A stretch of DNA of 64,000 bases from Mactra quadrangularis (GCA_025267735.1 CM046297.1:13948515-14012514); one strand, 5' to 3'; counted from the first letter of the stretch, positions 1-14,550 are shown. Notes: a model not told the origin generated them from the sequence alone. Program-made: numbers and translations.

Positions 1-281
1 CGAGCTTGTTTCTATAACAAAATGTTTATTATTAGATCTAGTAATAGGCCTATTAGCTTTATTTATTTATAAAATGTATATTTGAATTAATCTACGTTGA
101 ATATTAGCCATTGACTAGCGAAAATATTAATCTAATAGTTACGAAAGCTAAACAATAACCCTATTTATAACTACGGTATACTTTTGTGAACTTTATCAGT
201 TGAACAGAAAAACGCGCCAAATTATCTGTAGTAAATATTACTTTAGAATGTCTCTACTATTAAGCCGCTGTTCTTTCGTCA

Positions 282-354
282 GTCCCCGTAGCGCAGTGGA
301 TAGCGCGCTGGACTTCTAATCCAGAGGTCGCGGGTTCGAATCCCGCCGGGGATG
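282..354 (+). tRNA. tRNA-Arg(TCT): tRNA-Arg (anticodon TCT)
   Basis: A 73-nt intronless cloverleaf can be folded by eye. The 7-bp acceptor stem is closed by a G1:U72 wobble, with a G discriminator base. The D arm carries a normal A box (TAGCGCAGTGGATAGCGCG). The 5-bp anticodon stem (CTGGA/TCCAG) encloses the loop CTTCTAA, giving anticodon TCT, which reads AGA. The B box is GGGTTCGAATCCC. No CCA is encoded, as expected of a eukaryotic nuclear gene. A T-run follows directly. The intact stems and absence of a repeat tail argue against a SINE head. Confidence 0.96.
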
Positions 355-356
355 CA

Positions 357-361
357 TTTTT
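357..361 (+). terminator. RNA polymerase III terminator of tRNA-Arg
   Basis: A run of five T residues begins 2 nt after the discriminator base, followed by further T4 runs. This is the usual Pol III stop signal. Confidence 0.8.
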
Positions 362-1996
362 ATTTTATTTTTTATATAATTTTAAACTGATATAGAAATA
401 AAAGTTATTTAATTTAAAACATTTTTCTATAGATCTAGTTCGATAGCGAATTTTTTATAAACACATTAAAGTCAGTCACTATCGAAGATGTAAACATATT
501 TTACTCTAACAAAATGTAGATCTAACATGCAATGAAAAAAATACGTCTAAATATACTGAAAACAATGTGTATCAATGATTTTTATGTACTGAACAATAAA
601 ACAATCAACTATCAGCGATTTTGCTTACATCGGCTAAATCCAGTGTATGTTACAAAGAGTACGAAAACATCCGAAGTTTGACGATGATTCACGATAGTTA
701 TCCCACAGGAGTACATCCGCACGCGATTGTTAAGCCACACGAAGCTGTATTGGTTCTAGAGACAATTAACCTGTTTATTGTGATGTGTAATATAACCTCA
801 GGAAACAGTTAATACCGCAATTATTCAAACATTTATATGGTCCTAGGCTTGGTTGTGCATTGATTGATATACATGTAGTTATATACTTGAAACATAGATC
901 TAAAAGTATGCTGGTATTTTTCTGCAAGTGACCGAAGGTTTTAAAGCTTAAGATAGAACTCTAAGCACCAAGCACTTGACAGCGAAGAAGTAGGACTCGG
1001 TAAATGATTTGCCAGTAAGAATTTAAAGACCGTCGATCCTGGATACTTATCATGCATTCGGAACACCTCTAAGATAAATGGTGAACATAGACATAGTAAA
1101 GATGTACAGCCGGTCTATCTAATTGTATGTCTATGGTAGTGAATGGCCGAGGATTTCCGAATGACTTATCACGGTAAACTTATACGTACATAGTCACCAA
1201 AGAACGGACAGACAGATCAAAGGACGGAATACTTAAGGCAAGGGTCATTATGTCTGAGAGAAGTGGTCACCAAGACAATCTGCTCGAGTGGTACTTCTAG
1301 AATTAAATTGTTGTGTTTGGATCACAATGAGGTCATGACCCTTACGTCACACTTCTTGAATAAATAATATTTAGTAAACCAAATAAAAATATTGACCAAT
1401 TCAGTGGCCAAAGTAAATGAAAAGAGTCCATGAAGACAATGGTCAGATTATTTCAAAAATCCACAACACCATTCCCATTCATAAACTCGATAAAGATTCA
1501 ATTTAAGGAATGACGTCATCATTTATTGATATCAAAATTTAAAAAGAAAATGGGTAAGGTAAAAAATGTGGACGACTGTGATACATTTCGGTCTGAGCAA
1601 ACATAGACGGTGTTATGCTAACAAACGCACTGAATCGCGTGTGAATAGAAACGGTGAAACATAGTACATTTATTTTTCTTCAAACGTTTTCAATGTGTAC
1701 TTAATCAAAACAGCTACGAAAGCAGACAACTAGATCAAAGGGAAATATTCTTAAATATTATCCGACATCGATCAATAAGACTTAACAAATGAATTTCAAG
1801 TCTTTATCATTTTTTCTGAAGTTTTTTTTTCAAATAAATTTGAAACATTATATTTTTTAACATATACTCTTTATTAATATCAAAGTGGTTTTTATCATTC
1901 CATACTGTCTTGTCATTTATTTTACTTTTTAAGTAACATTTATACAATGAATTTATATACAGTATACTTAAGAAGTACGGTGGAACCTGAGATATC
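362..1996. other. Gene-free stretch
   Basis: AT-rich DNA with only short chance open frames. I see no exon-like segment, RNA gene or recognisable repeat here. Confidence 0.5.
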
Positions 1997-2054
1997 CATT
2001 CTCGTTCCCAGAGTCTAGTAGGATTCTCAATACTAGACTCTGGGAACGAGAATG
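1997..2054. mobile_element. 58-bp palindromic hAT-like MITE
   Basis: Two perfectly complementary 23-24-bp arms (CATTCTCGTTCCCAGAGTCT.. and its complement ..GGGAACGAGAATG) enclose a 10-nt loop at 2021-2030. The flanks are GAGATATC (1989-1996) and TAGATATC (2055-2062), matching at 7 of 8 bases as an 8-bp target duplication would. The right arm is almost identical to that of the 82-bp element at 61546-61627. An 8-bp duplication is typical of hAT transposons; the family assignment is inferred. Confidence 0.65.
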
Positions 2055-2105
2055 TAGATATCCTAAAACCGTTGGGTTCGACCGAAAAGGTTTAAATGTA
2101 ATTTA

Positions 2106-2345
2106 AAGCAGTATTCCGAAGGGCTAGTTGATTCGAGACTCAACCGAGCTGGTCATTCTCTTCCATGACATTTCAACTATAAATGTCGATCTTCTTCCAT
2201 TTTAGTTTATACGGAGCGTTTGTTGGTCAACTGGATGAGTAGGTGAGTACTGGTTAAAGACAAATGCTCTGGACAGCTAGGTTAGGTGAACTAGCCTTCA
2301 AAAAATGACAACAATTTGTTTTGACACGGGGTTAAACCATATATT
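2106..2345 (+). mobile_element. SINE family A, 5'-damaged copy
   Basis: It aligns with the better copies at 28914-29194 and 39230-39458. Shared blocks include TAGGTGAGTACTGGTTAAAG, AGCTAGGTTAGGTG and TTGACACGGGGTTAAACC near the 3' end. The tRNA-like head is eroded, and the middle is longer than in the other copies. Confidence 0.6.
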
Positions 2346-4845
2346 AAAATATGTCATAAACATAGGTTGTATTAAAACCTGCAGGTAAGCTTTCTAACTA
2401 TTTAAAATGCTCCATAATGTAAAAAATGGAAACTTAACTTCAATTTAGTTCTACATAAAAGTGTTTCAACGGTCAATTAAGACTCGTATATGAACACTCT
2501 TAGCCAAGACACATAACTTTTTTTAACAATTCCAAGTTCTCTCTGCCTCCATCTCCTACGAAATAACTTTAGTAAATACATTTTATTTCGATTATGAAAC
2601 TTAAGCTATTACAAATTTTACATTGACCTTTTTCTAGTCTGCTTTTAGTGCATTGCATTGTTATGTTTTGTTTTGTTTTAAAATGCACATAGACAGCAAA
2701 CTGCAAGTTTGCCAATCGATTGGCATCTTGTCTGGCTTATTCAGCTTGACCGGAAGGCCTAAAACAATTGCCATTAGATTCGAACACTCAGTCAATGAAA
2801 TAATGTACATGTACAGCCTGATCCAAGATATCGTAACTTATAAACAGCCTAACTAAAGACAACCAGATCTCAATTTTGAAATATAATAATTTTATAGAAC
2901 ATATCATCAAAAGATTGCTTAATCATACAGCGGTGAGTTTTAATTAGTCCATTAATGTAAACAAACCGTCTTTCCTTACTTTATACAAGTGTTTCATATC
3001 AAAAACACGGATCAAACCATCACCCATTCGACAAACATATTCACGTAAAAACTTTAGCCTTATTTGAATAATGACTTAGTAAAAATGTAGACCGTATCGT
3101 ACAGAATATCCTCAAATTACACTTATGAAAGTATGGAGCGCCGCGTCCGACATAAATGTAGAATAAAATTAAGAAAATGATATCAAGTTAAGGGCTTGGA
3201 TATTCACGTAATTTGTGAAATTACACAAATTATGTCTCACTATCTGCAATAGTGTTAAAACTTAGTCGAAATGGTGAAGTTGTTATTGGTAATAGTGGTC
3301 CCTTCATAAGCTCCTGATTTGCCTCTGACGATCAGTATATTGCATTTATTGAGGAGAAGTTTCGGTAATTTAACTATGGCAAATGAGTAACTTATTGATG
3401 GAAAAAGTGTTGAATACACACAGTAAATGCCACTATTAACCACCAAGCCTATGCCTTTATATCCTTGTTGTGCGTTTCTATTCTACCTGACTGTTCTAAA
3501 GTGTCAATAACTGGATGCAAAAGCCTGACATCCGACTTAAGCATGGCAAATCGTTTTTCTGTAGCGCAATATTAGAACTATATAGTTCATTGAAAGAACA
3601 AACATTGCTTTTATCTCAAACCTGCTCGATTCAGTGCATTTAATATCTAAGACGTTACAGGCGTTCCATAGTTGTAAACGTCAACTACTATATCCCTAGT
3701 ATTAATACAATTGAAGGCGTATAATGGTTTCCTTTTATGTAGAACGTCAATCATTATGATCCTGGTTTAAGGTAACCAAATAATTACATCAAAAAGTTAG
3801 CATACAATATTTTGTATACATATTTTGTATAGAGTTTCGTTTCTGTATGTAACCAGTTACCACACATTATTTCTAGCATTTTCACATTGACCTGTGACAT
3901 GAAATAGCTTATGATGGCATGATATAGCTTGTTTACATTGACCTGCGACAAAGAATGCACAATGACATCTATGACTTTTTGAGCCACTTTTTTCACATTT
4001 CATTTCTCATCTGATGTGGCTGTTCATTAACCTTATATACATAGGTTCACTGAGGACCTAAAGCTAGCAGTACAGCTACTACCCCTTGGTCATTATCAGG
4101 CTACTGGTATAATAGCATCCAAGCATCAATTGTTCCTGTATTTTACTTCACTTGTTTGCTTCCCACTTTATCTGCTAACTAAACAAGCTATCCTTGCAAG
4201 CACCTAGCCTAACATAGGCAAAATGCCAGTTTGATTATTATGATTTTATGCTATTTAGTCAATATTTGTTTCATTACCTACAAAGGCTAGCTCACCAAAC
4301 TAGTTTTCATAATGTGTACTCTTCAAGATAAAGTAAGAAAAAGTTTAAGTGCAGTTTAAAGTCTGCTTCCATATACACGACATACAATCCTTGATCATTG
4401 AAATCGCCTTCAGGCAGATGATTCCTCACAGTTCCCATAAACATCTTGGTGAAGTGGAACAACAGTAGGTAAATTTCATGCTTAAGGAAATACATGTAAG
4501 CAGAGCCCCAAATGGTGGTTAAAACCATCACTAGTTAATCTGATACTTCCACTGGAAGACTGCTCCTCCAGATTTTATGCCATTTTGTCAACATTGGTTT
4601 CACTATAATCTACAGAAGCTAGCTCATTTAACTAGTTTTTTCTAACTTGTACTCTTCAGAACATTAGAGCTAACAAGGAGCTGCCAACAACTCATCAGGA
4701 GGATAGTCAACTAACATAGTTATGAGTAACCACACAAGGGAACTTTACCCAGTTTACTGGATCAAACGTCCAGTGAACTAACCATGGTCCCAGGCTAAGT
4801 GAAAGGTCACTTGAGTAATATACCTGTACATCATGTACAATAATT
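2346..4845. other. Gene-free stretch with one diverged direct duplication
   Basis: No gene recognised. Segments near 4245-4325 and 4577-4665 are diverged direct copies (shared blocks CTAGCTCA, AACTAGTTTT, TGTACTCTTCA). The rest is AT-rich without clear structure. Confidence 0.4.
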
Positions 4846-5215
4846 GGTAAATTTTATTTAAGTGTTAGTAGCATATACATCAACCCTGCGGATTTTAATA
4901 CTCAATATTTGTTCAAAAATCGCTATTCATAAATACTCATGACAGTACTTTTGTACTCGGTATTTATATAATTGAATTCCTGTTTTTATGTACAGGAATA
5001 ATCAAACAAATATAAAGTATTTAAATCAGACAGGTCAATGTATACGAAACTGACAGTTGCATGGCTGGAAGTTTTAAGTTTTGTAAATACCCAAAACCTA
5101 CGATCAAAATACTGAAATAAACAGATTTCATTATAAATTACACTGAGTAATTTATTCATTAAATACTGAAATCTGCACTGATACTGAAAACTTCACCCAT
5201 GCAGTTGAATAAAAT
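4846..5215. repeat. Inverted-repeat MITE of a dispersed family, diverged copy
   Basis: The left part reads AAATTTTATTTAAGTGTTAG and continues through CATCAACCCTGCGGATTT. The right part carries the complementary order: GTATTTAAATCAGACAGGTC, then CTGACAGTTG, then GTTGAATAAAATTTACC. The same ends recur near 6840, 25863, 44897, 46863, 58470 and 58918, making this the commonest short repeat in the window. Confidence 0.5.
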
Positions 5216-8200
5216 TTACCAACAAATACAAGTACACGAAAACCCAACATTTTCGTCAAATGTTCTTCAAAGTCTTAACCATAAGGTATAGACCAGGCAG
5301 TCTGACTATGCATCATAAATGAAATAAAAAAACACAAAGAAAGTAATTCACATCTCTGAAAAATGTATTTTGTACAAATGAACATTGTACTTCATATAAT
5401 ATTTTATACAATGCATAAAAATGTTATATAACTGGCATGAAATGAAATAACTCAACATGAAAACTCAATGAGTGCTTACAAGTTTTACCAAACAAAACAT
5501 AAAGTTGGCATTTATGTGTTTAAAATAATGTTACAGTTTATTTCAAACACATGAAAACAAAATTTTCTCAAAAAAAAGTATAAAATCGGTAAAAAAAAAT
5601 TAAACAAAAAACAAAGTTTTCTGGTTTTCTACAGACTTGGTAGTTCACCAGCATATAAAATTCTGCTTCGCATAAAATGAGGTAAAAACGTTGCTATGGG
5701 AACCAAAGAGCAGATAAAGTAAATGTAATGATTTTTGTAGATATTTTAACCCTAAGCACAGCTGAGTTTTCAAGAGCTGCTATCTCCTGAATCACAAGGC
5801 TTATGCTTTACAAGCAAAAAAATCTAAACTAAAAATATTTCAGCAAAATAATTACTTCGTAGAAAAAACCCAGAAAATTTTGTCGAATTTTTTTTACAAT
5901 TCACGAACATCCAGTTCTAATGTAAAATTGTTCTCAAAATTAACTAAAAAACATTAAATATATTACAGATTTATATAAAATCACAACGCCTAGCAACCAG
6001 AATTAATTGATTCTGAGAGAATAAAAAACATTGAACACTCAAAAAATTATTTTTTATCAAAAGTTAATGTTTCACAAATGTCAAATTTGCCCATTCACAC
6101 ATAATACATGTTTAAAATATAACATTCATTCAATAATTTGTATATCAAAAAGTATGGCAATATTCATGCTTCAAAAATACTTAAGTTACCATGTCAAATT
6201 GTTACAAAGTGAAAGAAGTATGCCTACAAAAATGACTATATGGCCCCTTTTTACACTTATCAAGCTTCTAATTGTCAAATAAACTGACCACAAATAAACA
6301 GTGACCAATAATGAACTTATCTATGTTCAATGTTAAGGTCTCCTATCACTGCTTTCAGCCTTACGATTTGTTTTTTAAATCTGAAATGCATTTTTATAAC
6401 AATTACAGTAATTTGGCATCCTGAATTCAAGCATAGAAAAAAGGACATAAGAGTTTGCAGGCCTGTTAGTACAATTAAACCCTAGGTTGCACTTCACTTA
6501 TAGTAATAACTCTTTGAAATATAACACCCAATTTTCACAAGGTTGTATTCACTAAGTAGTTGTATATATTTTTCACATTGGGTCAACATCTAATGGGTGC
6601 TTCAGACACCGAAGTGAACACTTAACTAATCACTTTGTTCAAGAACATAGTACACAAAAATACAATAACTTCAAAGCAACTAGAATAATACAATTGGCCA
6701 AATTAAGTCACTGACTGATACATGAAATCAAATGTAATAGGCCACTTAATTGTCCGTGGTAAATAAGTTAAGTTTTATATCATGAAAGCCTGTTGTCCTA
6801 GCCAAAATATTGTACTACAATCTATTGCAAAATTTCATGCAATAATCATTGGTACATACATTAAACCCTCTGATTTAAATACTCAATGTTTGTTTGATAA
6901 GTAAATGGAACCCACAATTTCTATTTACCATAATCTAAATGCCATCTTTTAAACATTTTTTCTCATACATGTATTAGATTGATCACTTGGCACATTTTTT
7001 TCTTAATATCTTATAGTTTGTCCACATTGACCCGATACATATAAAATACAGTATATGGCTCAGTGAATACAATGTGACTGACTGGTATAATGAATGATAA
7101 CGAAATAGTATTCTACATCCCAGGTCAACGTGGACAAGCTATGCGAGAAGTACTTTAGATACACAAATTTTCTCATTCAAACAGAAATCATTCCAAGCCA
7201 CAGACAATATGTTACAATCTCCACAAAATTAAAAGCATGTCAGACTTTACACACATCTTCCCTCCCTCCCTTTCTCTGTCTCTTTCTCTCCCTCTCTCGC
7301 TCCCTCCATCTCTCTCTCCCACTCTTTCTAAAAGCCATTCATACAAAATATATATATATAAAAAACAACCTTTCATTAACATATATTGCTTCTATGATTA
7401 AATAGTACATCAAAAGTATATACAAATAAAAATATCAATGCAGTAGACACTATTAATGTCATCGTTCAATTCCCACGTCCAATTTATAACATTACATAGT
7501 TTCCCATCATTTAGTGAAGCAGACAAAAACATTCTATGGGACAATTATGGCATGATCTGTGATCTGTTTTGATTGAAATAACTTCAACTAATGTTACCCA
7601 TTCTTATCTTAATGTTGATAACAAAAAGAGAACCATTGCATCTGAGAACAAAACATAAGCTAAGTCTGCATTTGTTATCATTAATTTTTTCAATCCACAT
7701 CAGTATGAATGACCTAATCAAATCAAGTTAATCCATCCATGAGATAAACAATGAAATATGATGGATACCAGGGCATAACTTTAATCAGAATAAACTTCAA
7801 GACTGCAGACTGGTCAGTCTTTGGTTAAATTTATAAAATGCTTTAAACTGAAGCTTAGGCCTACAAAAAGTAAAAATGAAGGGAAACTAAGAATGAACCA
7901 ATGACTAGGACATGAGCTTCGGACGATGACAAAAAAAGCAATGAGTAAAAATTATTAAAAATCTACCACATGCATCGTTCATTTCAAATTCACTACAAAC
8001 TAGTAAAGATAACATCAATCAAAACTTATCTAAATACAATTTAAGCATTCATCTTGCTATAAAAAATAATTTACTCAAAATTTAATAGACTGTGCCATCT
8101 AAAATCTAACATAAGTGGCATGAAATCAACATTCTCTTGGAACTTTGACACATTTCTAAATATTTAATGCCAGACTGGACTAGTGCCACAAAAAAGACAT

Positions 8201-9554
8201 AACATTCAAAAATATAAAAAATTAGAGACACAGTCTAGCATTTTCAAGTCACATGACACTAATACAATATGGCCGCCACTGTACAAGCAGAAAATAAATG
8301 GTTTGGTAAATGTTATGTTACAGTTCACATTAAGCAGCACATTTCAGTTTAGTTTTGTACTGACAAGATGATAAATTACCATTCTGTAAGCTAGAAAAAG
8401 GTAAACACATTAACTTGAATACATGAATCAAAGTAAAATATCAAGAGTTTCTTTTGTGTTTTCAGTACAAAGGGTAAATATACATTAGTATGAAAATTTC
8501 GCATCAGTTACTGCCTCAACACAATGCATTCAAAGTAAGAATTATGGTAAAATATCTTAGAAGATGGCCAAAAAAAGATCATATATTGATATAAAGTATC
8601 CATATCTCTATGATTTATGACCATGTCTGAGCCAAAAATGTCTTGGTGGTCCAATATGATTATAAAACCTGGTGACTACATAACTAATGCATCTGTTAGT
8701 TTTCTTCCCAGACTAATGGAATACTAAATAGTAACTAGCTTAATGTATAGGCCTTTCGGTACAGTATTTTTAAAGACAATGCTAGTAAACAAGTTTACAG
8801 AAAGCAGGTTCAAGTTTAAAACAAATCAGCCTATGTTCTAAATTTTGACAAGAACTAGCTTGATTTACTATGTGTTCAAAGTAATTGACTAAATTATCAA
8901 TTTGCCCTAATTAATGAATTGAGATATTTACACTAACCGCAACTAATATCATTAGCTCCATGCTCCAGGCTAGTGAGTTACTGTAAAGCCTGCAAATTAC
9001 TTACGAATTATTGATAAAAGTAACATTCTGAACAGGCCACAAAATAATGTAGATTTTAAGTACACAAAGTATATATTTTCAGAAAGTGTCACATTGATGT
9101 TAAAAAATGGTAATAAACATACCATGACTCAAATGAAGCATTTTGTTACAAACATAGACAATTTTATTATAGAGCATTATTACACAGAATATATACGAAA
9201 AAAAAAAATCATCAAAAAATTGAATATAATATATATATCTCTCTGTATTAGTTAGCTATGGCACATTTATATATCTTTTCGTTTGAAAAAAGTTGTGTAT
9301 TATAAAATATGGTAGTTTGTGACATGCAGATTTAAAAATATAATTTGACGAATTAAAAAAAAACAGTGGGACAGACAAAAACATCAAATTATTAGCCAAT
9401 AGAAAACAAGGAGATTTAGCTAAGCACTAGAATTATTTACATAAAAGCAAACTTTACAAAAGACAACATATACAGCAATATAATGACTAGTTCTTCCCCA
9501 GAAAACAACACAAAAATCAACATGTCAAGTTTGATGCAAATAATAACAGTTCAT
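5216..9554. other. Gene-free stretch
   Basis: AT-rich with no recognised gene. A pyrimidine tract of CCCT/CTCT units at about 7254-7330 runs into an (AT)n tract at 7350-7360. A fragment of the dispersed family at 4846 lies near 6838-6895. Confidence 0.5.
7254..7362. repeat. CT-rich and AT simple repeats
   Basis: About 75 nt built almost entirely of C and T (TCCCTCCCTCCCTTTCTC and similar), followed by a short (TA)n run. Open frames across it are low-complexity and not credible. Confidence 0.8.
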
Positions 9555-9782
9555 ATTCGGAATTCAGATTAATGGGTTTTTCCCGCTGAATAAGATTTGT
9601 TTGTACTGGATGCAACTGTAAAGAGAGAAGTTATTTTACACATTATTGCTGAACAGCATGCAACACAGATTAAATTCTATTGTACTGTGAACACATATCT
9701 TAATTTCGACTTTGTTTCACACTGATACATCCAGTACATACAAATTTTTCAGATGGAAAACAGACCAACTAGAGTTCCGAAT
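9555..9782. mobile_element. 228-bp MITE, copy 1
   Basis: It aligns with 40773-40994. Shared blocks are ATGGGTTTTTCC, GCTGAATAAG..TTTGTTT, CAGATTAAAT and AGTTCCGAATCAA. The ends are roughly inverted (ATTCGGAA.. and ..GTTCCGAAT). Confidence 0.55.
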
Positions 9783-12700
9783 CAAATTTATGACCAAAAT
9801 CTTTGACATTTAAAAAATTACAGGATCTCCTTCATGATTATCATGAAATTTGTAAAAATCTACAACCTAAGACATGTTTGTGATAATAATTTACATTTAA
9901 AATGAAGCAATTTAACTGAAAAGAATCATGTCTACCCTACACTTCAAGACTTACCCCACCCACCCACTTTAAAACTGTCTACAGTCTAATACATGGTATA
10001 TTGAATATTGTTTTAAAACTTGGAAGTACTCAAGTAAAGCAAATAGTTATGTCTCTAATCTTTATTAAGTCTTCTGAAAAGTAATTAAGTTCAATATTTT
10101 GGAATTGCTTTATTTCTTGCATTTGGTAGTTTAACAAGTATGAAAAAACCTTCACAGCATCATGACCCCCTCCCTCAAACAAAATAGCCAAGGTTTTATA
10201 AAGCTCAGCTAAAATGAATTTCCAAACTACTGAAAAATCAACATAATTCAATTCAATATCCATAAACTGCTCATTTTATACAAGCATACTATAATAATTA
10301 AACATGTTACATGAGTTAGAGTATTATAAAAAGAAAAATATATTAAAATATTTGTTCAAATGACTCATCCATATCATTGAGAAAAAAATGCAAACATTAA
10401 ATAGAAAGAGATAAAAAGCAGATCTTAAGTTTAAATTTATGATCACAGAGGAAGTAGACCATTAAATTTCAGTCACATTAAAATTGTTCAATAAAATAAG
10501 AGATTTACTCTTATTGTACAAGCCTTATACTCGGTTTCTTGCACAGAAAAATAGGAAAAATCAAATCATATCATTAAATTCAACCTGTATGCATATAGGG
10601 TCGAGTTTAAAGTTTACCGCAGTTTGGGTGCATACCATACAAACACAGTACATAATATACTTAAAGTAATGAAAAACATACTTATGTTCAATATAACCAA
10701 TATCAAAAGTTTTCCTCCTAAATGAAAAAAGGGTCCAAATAAAACTAAAATAGAACTTCTTCTCATACTAAGTAAAAAAGGGTATCAGAAAATTTTGACC
10801 CCCCCCCCGACCCATACCCAAGGTTAACATTTATATTTTGCCACAATTTCAGTATCAAATCAACTATGGTCAGGGTATAAACCTTATACAGTACATTATT
10901 AATTTAGATTAAACCTGTCAACAGTACAATACATTAATCTAAAGTCAACAATATACATTGATCAAATGATAGCAGAGCGTTGTACATGACCCACCAGTTT
11001 TATTTTACATTTATCTTTAGGGGGTTATTTTAAACATACCAGCTGAATACCACCCTATGTATTTATTACTTTGTATGTAACATATCTTTGGATAAATATT
11101 ATACACTGTGAATATGTTGGTATGTCCTTTGTATAATAATGGTGAATTTACAGTAGAACACCCATAATGCATTTCACATGTTTTGTGTGTGATGTCATCA
11201 AAATATGTGTTATAAATTCCCATAATGCATTACAAATGATTTCGTGTGTGATGTCGTCAAAATTTGAGCTGAAAATCTGGCAAGTTCAGATTGGCTCAAT
11301 ATTTGTAAAATCTATTTGAAACACAAACTTCCAGTGTTTTAACACATTGAACAAACTCATGTCAAGTGCATCAGACTGTATATTAAATTCACTATGTACA
11401 TTAAAGCTTAATGTTTTAACAACTTCATAAAAAATAATGATAACGCCAAACTTGCATGTAAAGTAGATAGAATTGAAGATTAGCTAAAATAATGTCTATG
11501 ACTCATTATTCTAATATTCATAATACTCATAAAGATCTTAGGACAAAATTCCATAAAATTTCAGCTTGGCACCTGATGGAAAGAAAATATGCCCTGCAAG
11601 AAGCTAACAATACAGCGTAGTCAACAAGCTCAAACATGAATTAGGCAAGGGGACTTCATTACTAAAATTCAATTTTCATCAATATGAAAACACAAATCCT
11701 TACTTATTTTCAGAAGTAAGACATTCAAGTTTAAAAAAGCCTGAGCTTTCAAATAGTCACATCCATCTAATACAGCCTGTAAAAAAATTCTCTATCCCAA
11801 GTATTTGACTACATCTTGCAAAATTAAAATTATTTTTTTTACTTCACCCCAAGAAATTGGCTACATCATGCAAACTTGCAAATTGATTTTTTTTAAATTG
11901 ACTATAAAGCAATTTCAGTAAAATTCAAATTCAAACCATATACCATTAATGATACGAACAGACAAAATTTCATTTTGTAATTTAAAGTAAGATCCAGACA
12001 GGAGTATCTGATAACAGTACGACACAGACTGGAAAACTTTGATCGCAAGTTTCATCATCATCGCCGACGACAACAAGTTAAAATCAAGTAGTGAAGTACA
12101 GATAAATCGATAAACAGAAGTCGATACAAGTTGTTCAGATAGCTTAGAGGCCTATGGTCTAACTTCACAAATGAAATAATTTAAAACATAAACTGTATAC
12201 ATTTTAATAGTTATAACGTCTGCCTCCGAAGTATATGAACTTTTAATGAGGTTAAAATATTAGCATATTTAATGAGGAAATTTATTACATGTGAATATAT
12301 AACCATGTCTTCACTGTTGTTAGTTTTCAAGCTATCTTAGTCAGCCATCTTAATTCATTCAATGGGACCACTAGAATAAATTACAAGTTTTTTGTGTTTG
12401 TTTTTTATTGAAAAGTTAAATCATAAAGACAAGATATTTTAGTAGCTATTCCAAGACAAGATAATAATGAGCAGTTCATTGAGACCTTTTTCCACCCATT
12501 TTCAAGATTCTGCAAAAAAATAAACAAATTGTACAGATAGTTTCTATTTCCATAATGCATCATATTTGTGAATCCAGTCCATGTTTGAGACTTCCCTGCC
12601 CCTTTACAAGTTTAAATTAAACCCAATCTTCCAGACCCGTCATGAATAATACACCCTTAATTTCCTGCCGAGGAAGGTAGTTAATTCATGAACTTCAAGA

Positions 12701-13403
12701 AAAACAAAATTTTCGACAAAATAGCCACTAACTATGAAATTTGTTTAATTAACCAAACAATTTTTAGGAAGGGCCTTATGCATAATTATTTCAAGTAACT
12801 GAATACATTACAATAGCCAACACAAAGGGAAGTATTGTGTGAGACAAGGTTTCTTTTGATCTAAATTATTTTGTATAATAAGATACCTAAACGTAGTTAA
12901 CAGGGCATTTTTTCTATGAAACTAGAAACTGTCACGTTATAGAGCATTGAGATGAGATGATTTTGGGTTAGATGCCTTCATTTGCAATTACAATTTTAAC
13001 AAAATGTTTTAATGTATGAATTAATGCCTCCAGTATTACACTTGTAAATTGTAATATTATGGTAAATATCATTTAGAACATCAAAGTTTATTTAAAGTGT
13101 AAAACAGTTACCATGGGAACTATTCTCCTACTCTACCACTATTAAAACTCCTACACATTTTTTTCTGAGTTTTTGAACAAAAATCTGTTACAGTTTATGA
13201 TTTATTGAAGTTGGTTTTGTATGCCTGCAAGCTACAGTAATTGATTTTTTTATGTCATATATAATTGCCTGCAGCTGGGGTAAGCTAATATGCAAAAACA
13301 TACACTAATCATTCTCAACACCATACCATGAATGAGTATTTTTTGGCCATTGAGCGATACTGTACAGCATGGCTTTTAATACTGAAATTTTACAAAATAC
13401 ATA
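9783..13403. other. Gene-free stretch
   Basis: No gene recognised. It contains a poly-C run at about 10799-10808 and the two-copy repeat listed at 11161. Confidence 0.5.
11161..11268. repeat. Tandem duplication, 58-bp period
   Basis: CCCATAATGCATTTCACATG at 11161 recurs at 11219 as CCCATAATGCATTACAAATG, each followed by GTGTGTGATGTC(A/G)TCAAAAT. Two copies only. Confidence 0.75.
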
Positions 13404-13780
13404 CAGTACCCACCAAAAGTTTGGAGACATTTTCACAAAGTAACCTTACTGAATAGCTTTTATCTACAATTTGATTACTGTTTATTTTGAAATGCCGTTT
13501 AGTTTTGCTTTTCTATTTTGTTAACGTTTTAATTATAACTGATACTACAAAAATAGCATAAAAGCTAGGTACTGGAAACTTATTACAATAAACATGGTTT
13601 TTGGAGGTTTTGGGATGTCAGATGCTGAATCTTGTAGATGGGTTGCATTCATGTTTTTCTTCTTCATTCTATCACAAACCATACTTAAATATATTAAGAA
13701 TATTGATTCTACTGAAATAATCTTAAAAATTCAAGAATTGTAGTAAAGTTCATTTATCTCCAAACTTTTGGTGGGTACTG
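13404..13780. mobile_element. 377-bp Tc1/mariner-type MITE
   Basis: The terminal inverted repeats are perfect over 24 bp (outer 20: CAGTACCCACCAAAAGTTTG). A TA dinucleotide flanks each end (13402-13403 and 13781-13782), the target duplication expected of Tc1/mariner elements. The interior has no transposase frame, so it is non-autonomous. The intact ends suggest recent activity. Confidence 0.85.
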
Positions 13781-14550
13781 TATACAAGTAAAAATTATCC
13801 CATTTTCTTTAGTTGAAGACTTCATAAACTATTTTTTTTTAATTCTATCAATACCTCTTAGTAATGGTTTATGAAAGAAGGTATACCAAACTTTCTCAAA
13901 TTTTACAAAGAACCCAAATTGATGCTTTCTAACAGAAAGTAAACCTTATCAATAAGAGTATTGTCTAAATTCATGGAAGTATAAGTATACTCTAAAGTAA
14001 AACTCACAAGACAATTGAGAAATTTTCCGAGCAAAAATTTTAAGTACCTTGAAGAGAGATTGCATGAGATGGATAGAGAGAAAAACACAACAAGAGGTGT
14101 GTAGGTTTCTTTCCTCGCCAAATATTCTACATTAACTACATGAATCATCAAGCATTCACTGTTTCCCAGATGTTGTGTAACAGCACATGTAAATGAAGCA
14201 TCATTGATATTTCTAACAGAGAAAACAGCTCTAGACTCACGGCTGAGGAGACTGGCTGATTTTTCCTTGGCAAATAAAAACTCATTTCAATGGTTCATAA
14301 TTCCAGACAGGTGTAGTGTAGTAAAGGCTGAATTTACACAAAAAAAATATATTTTACTTCTTCAAGAATGAAATACAAAATTTTTGGAGAAAGTACTGAA
14401 ATTCCTATTTTACAAACTTGCACAGAACCATTTTCGTTGTCTAACAAAAATTTGAACTTCTGTGATCAGAAATGACGACTTTCACCAACAGTAACCTTAA
14501 GTAAGGCTTTACATTCGATACAAATTAAATTTATAGGCCTTTATTTATAA

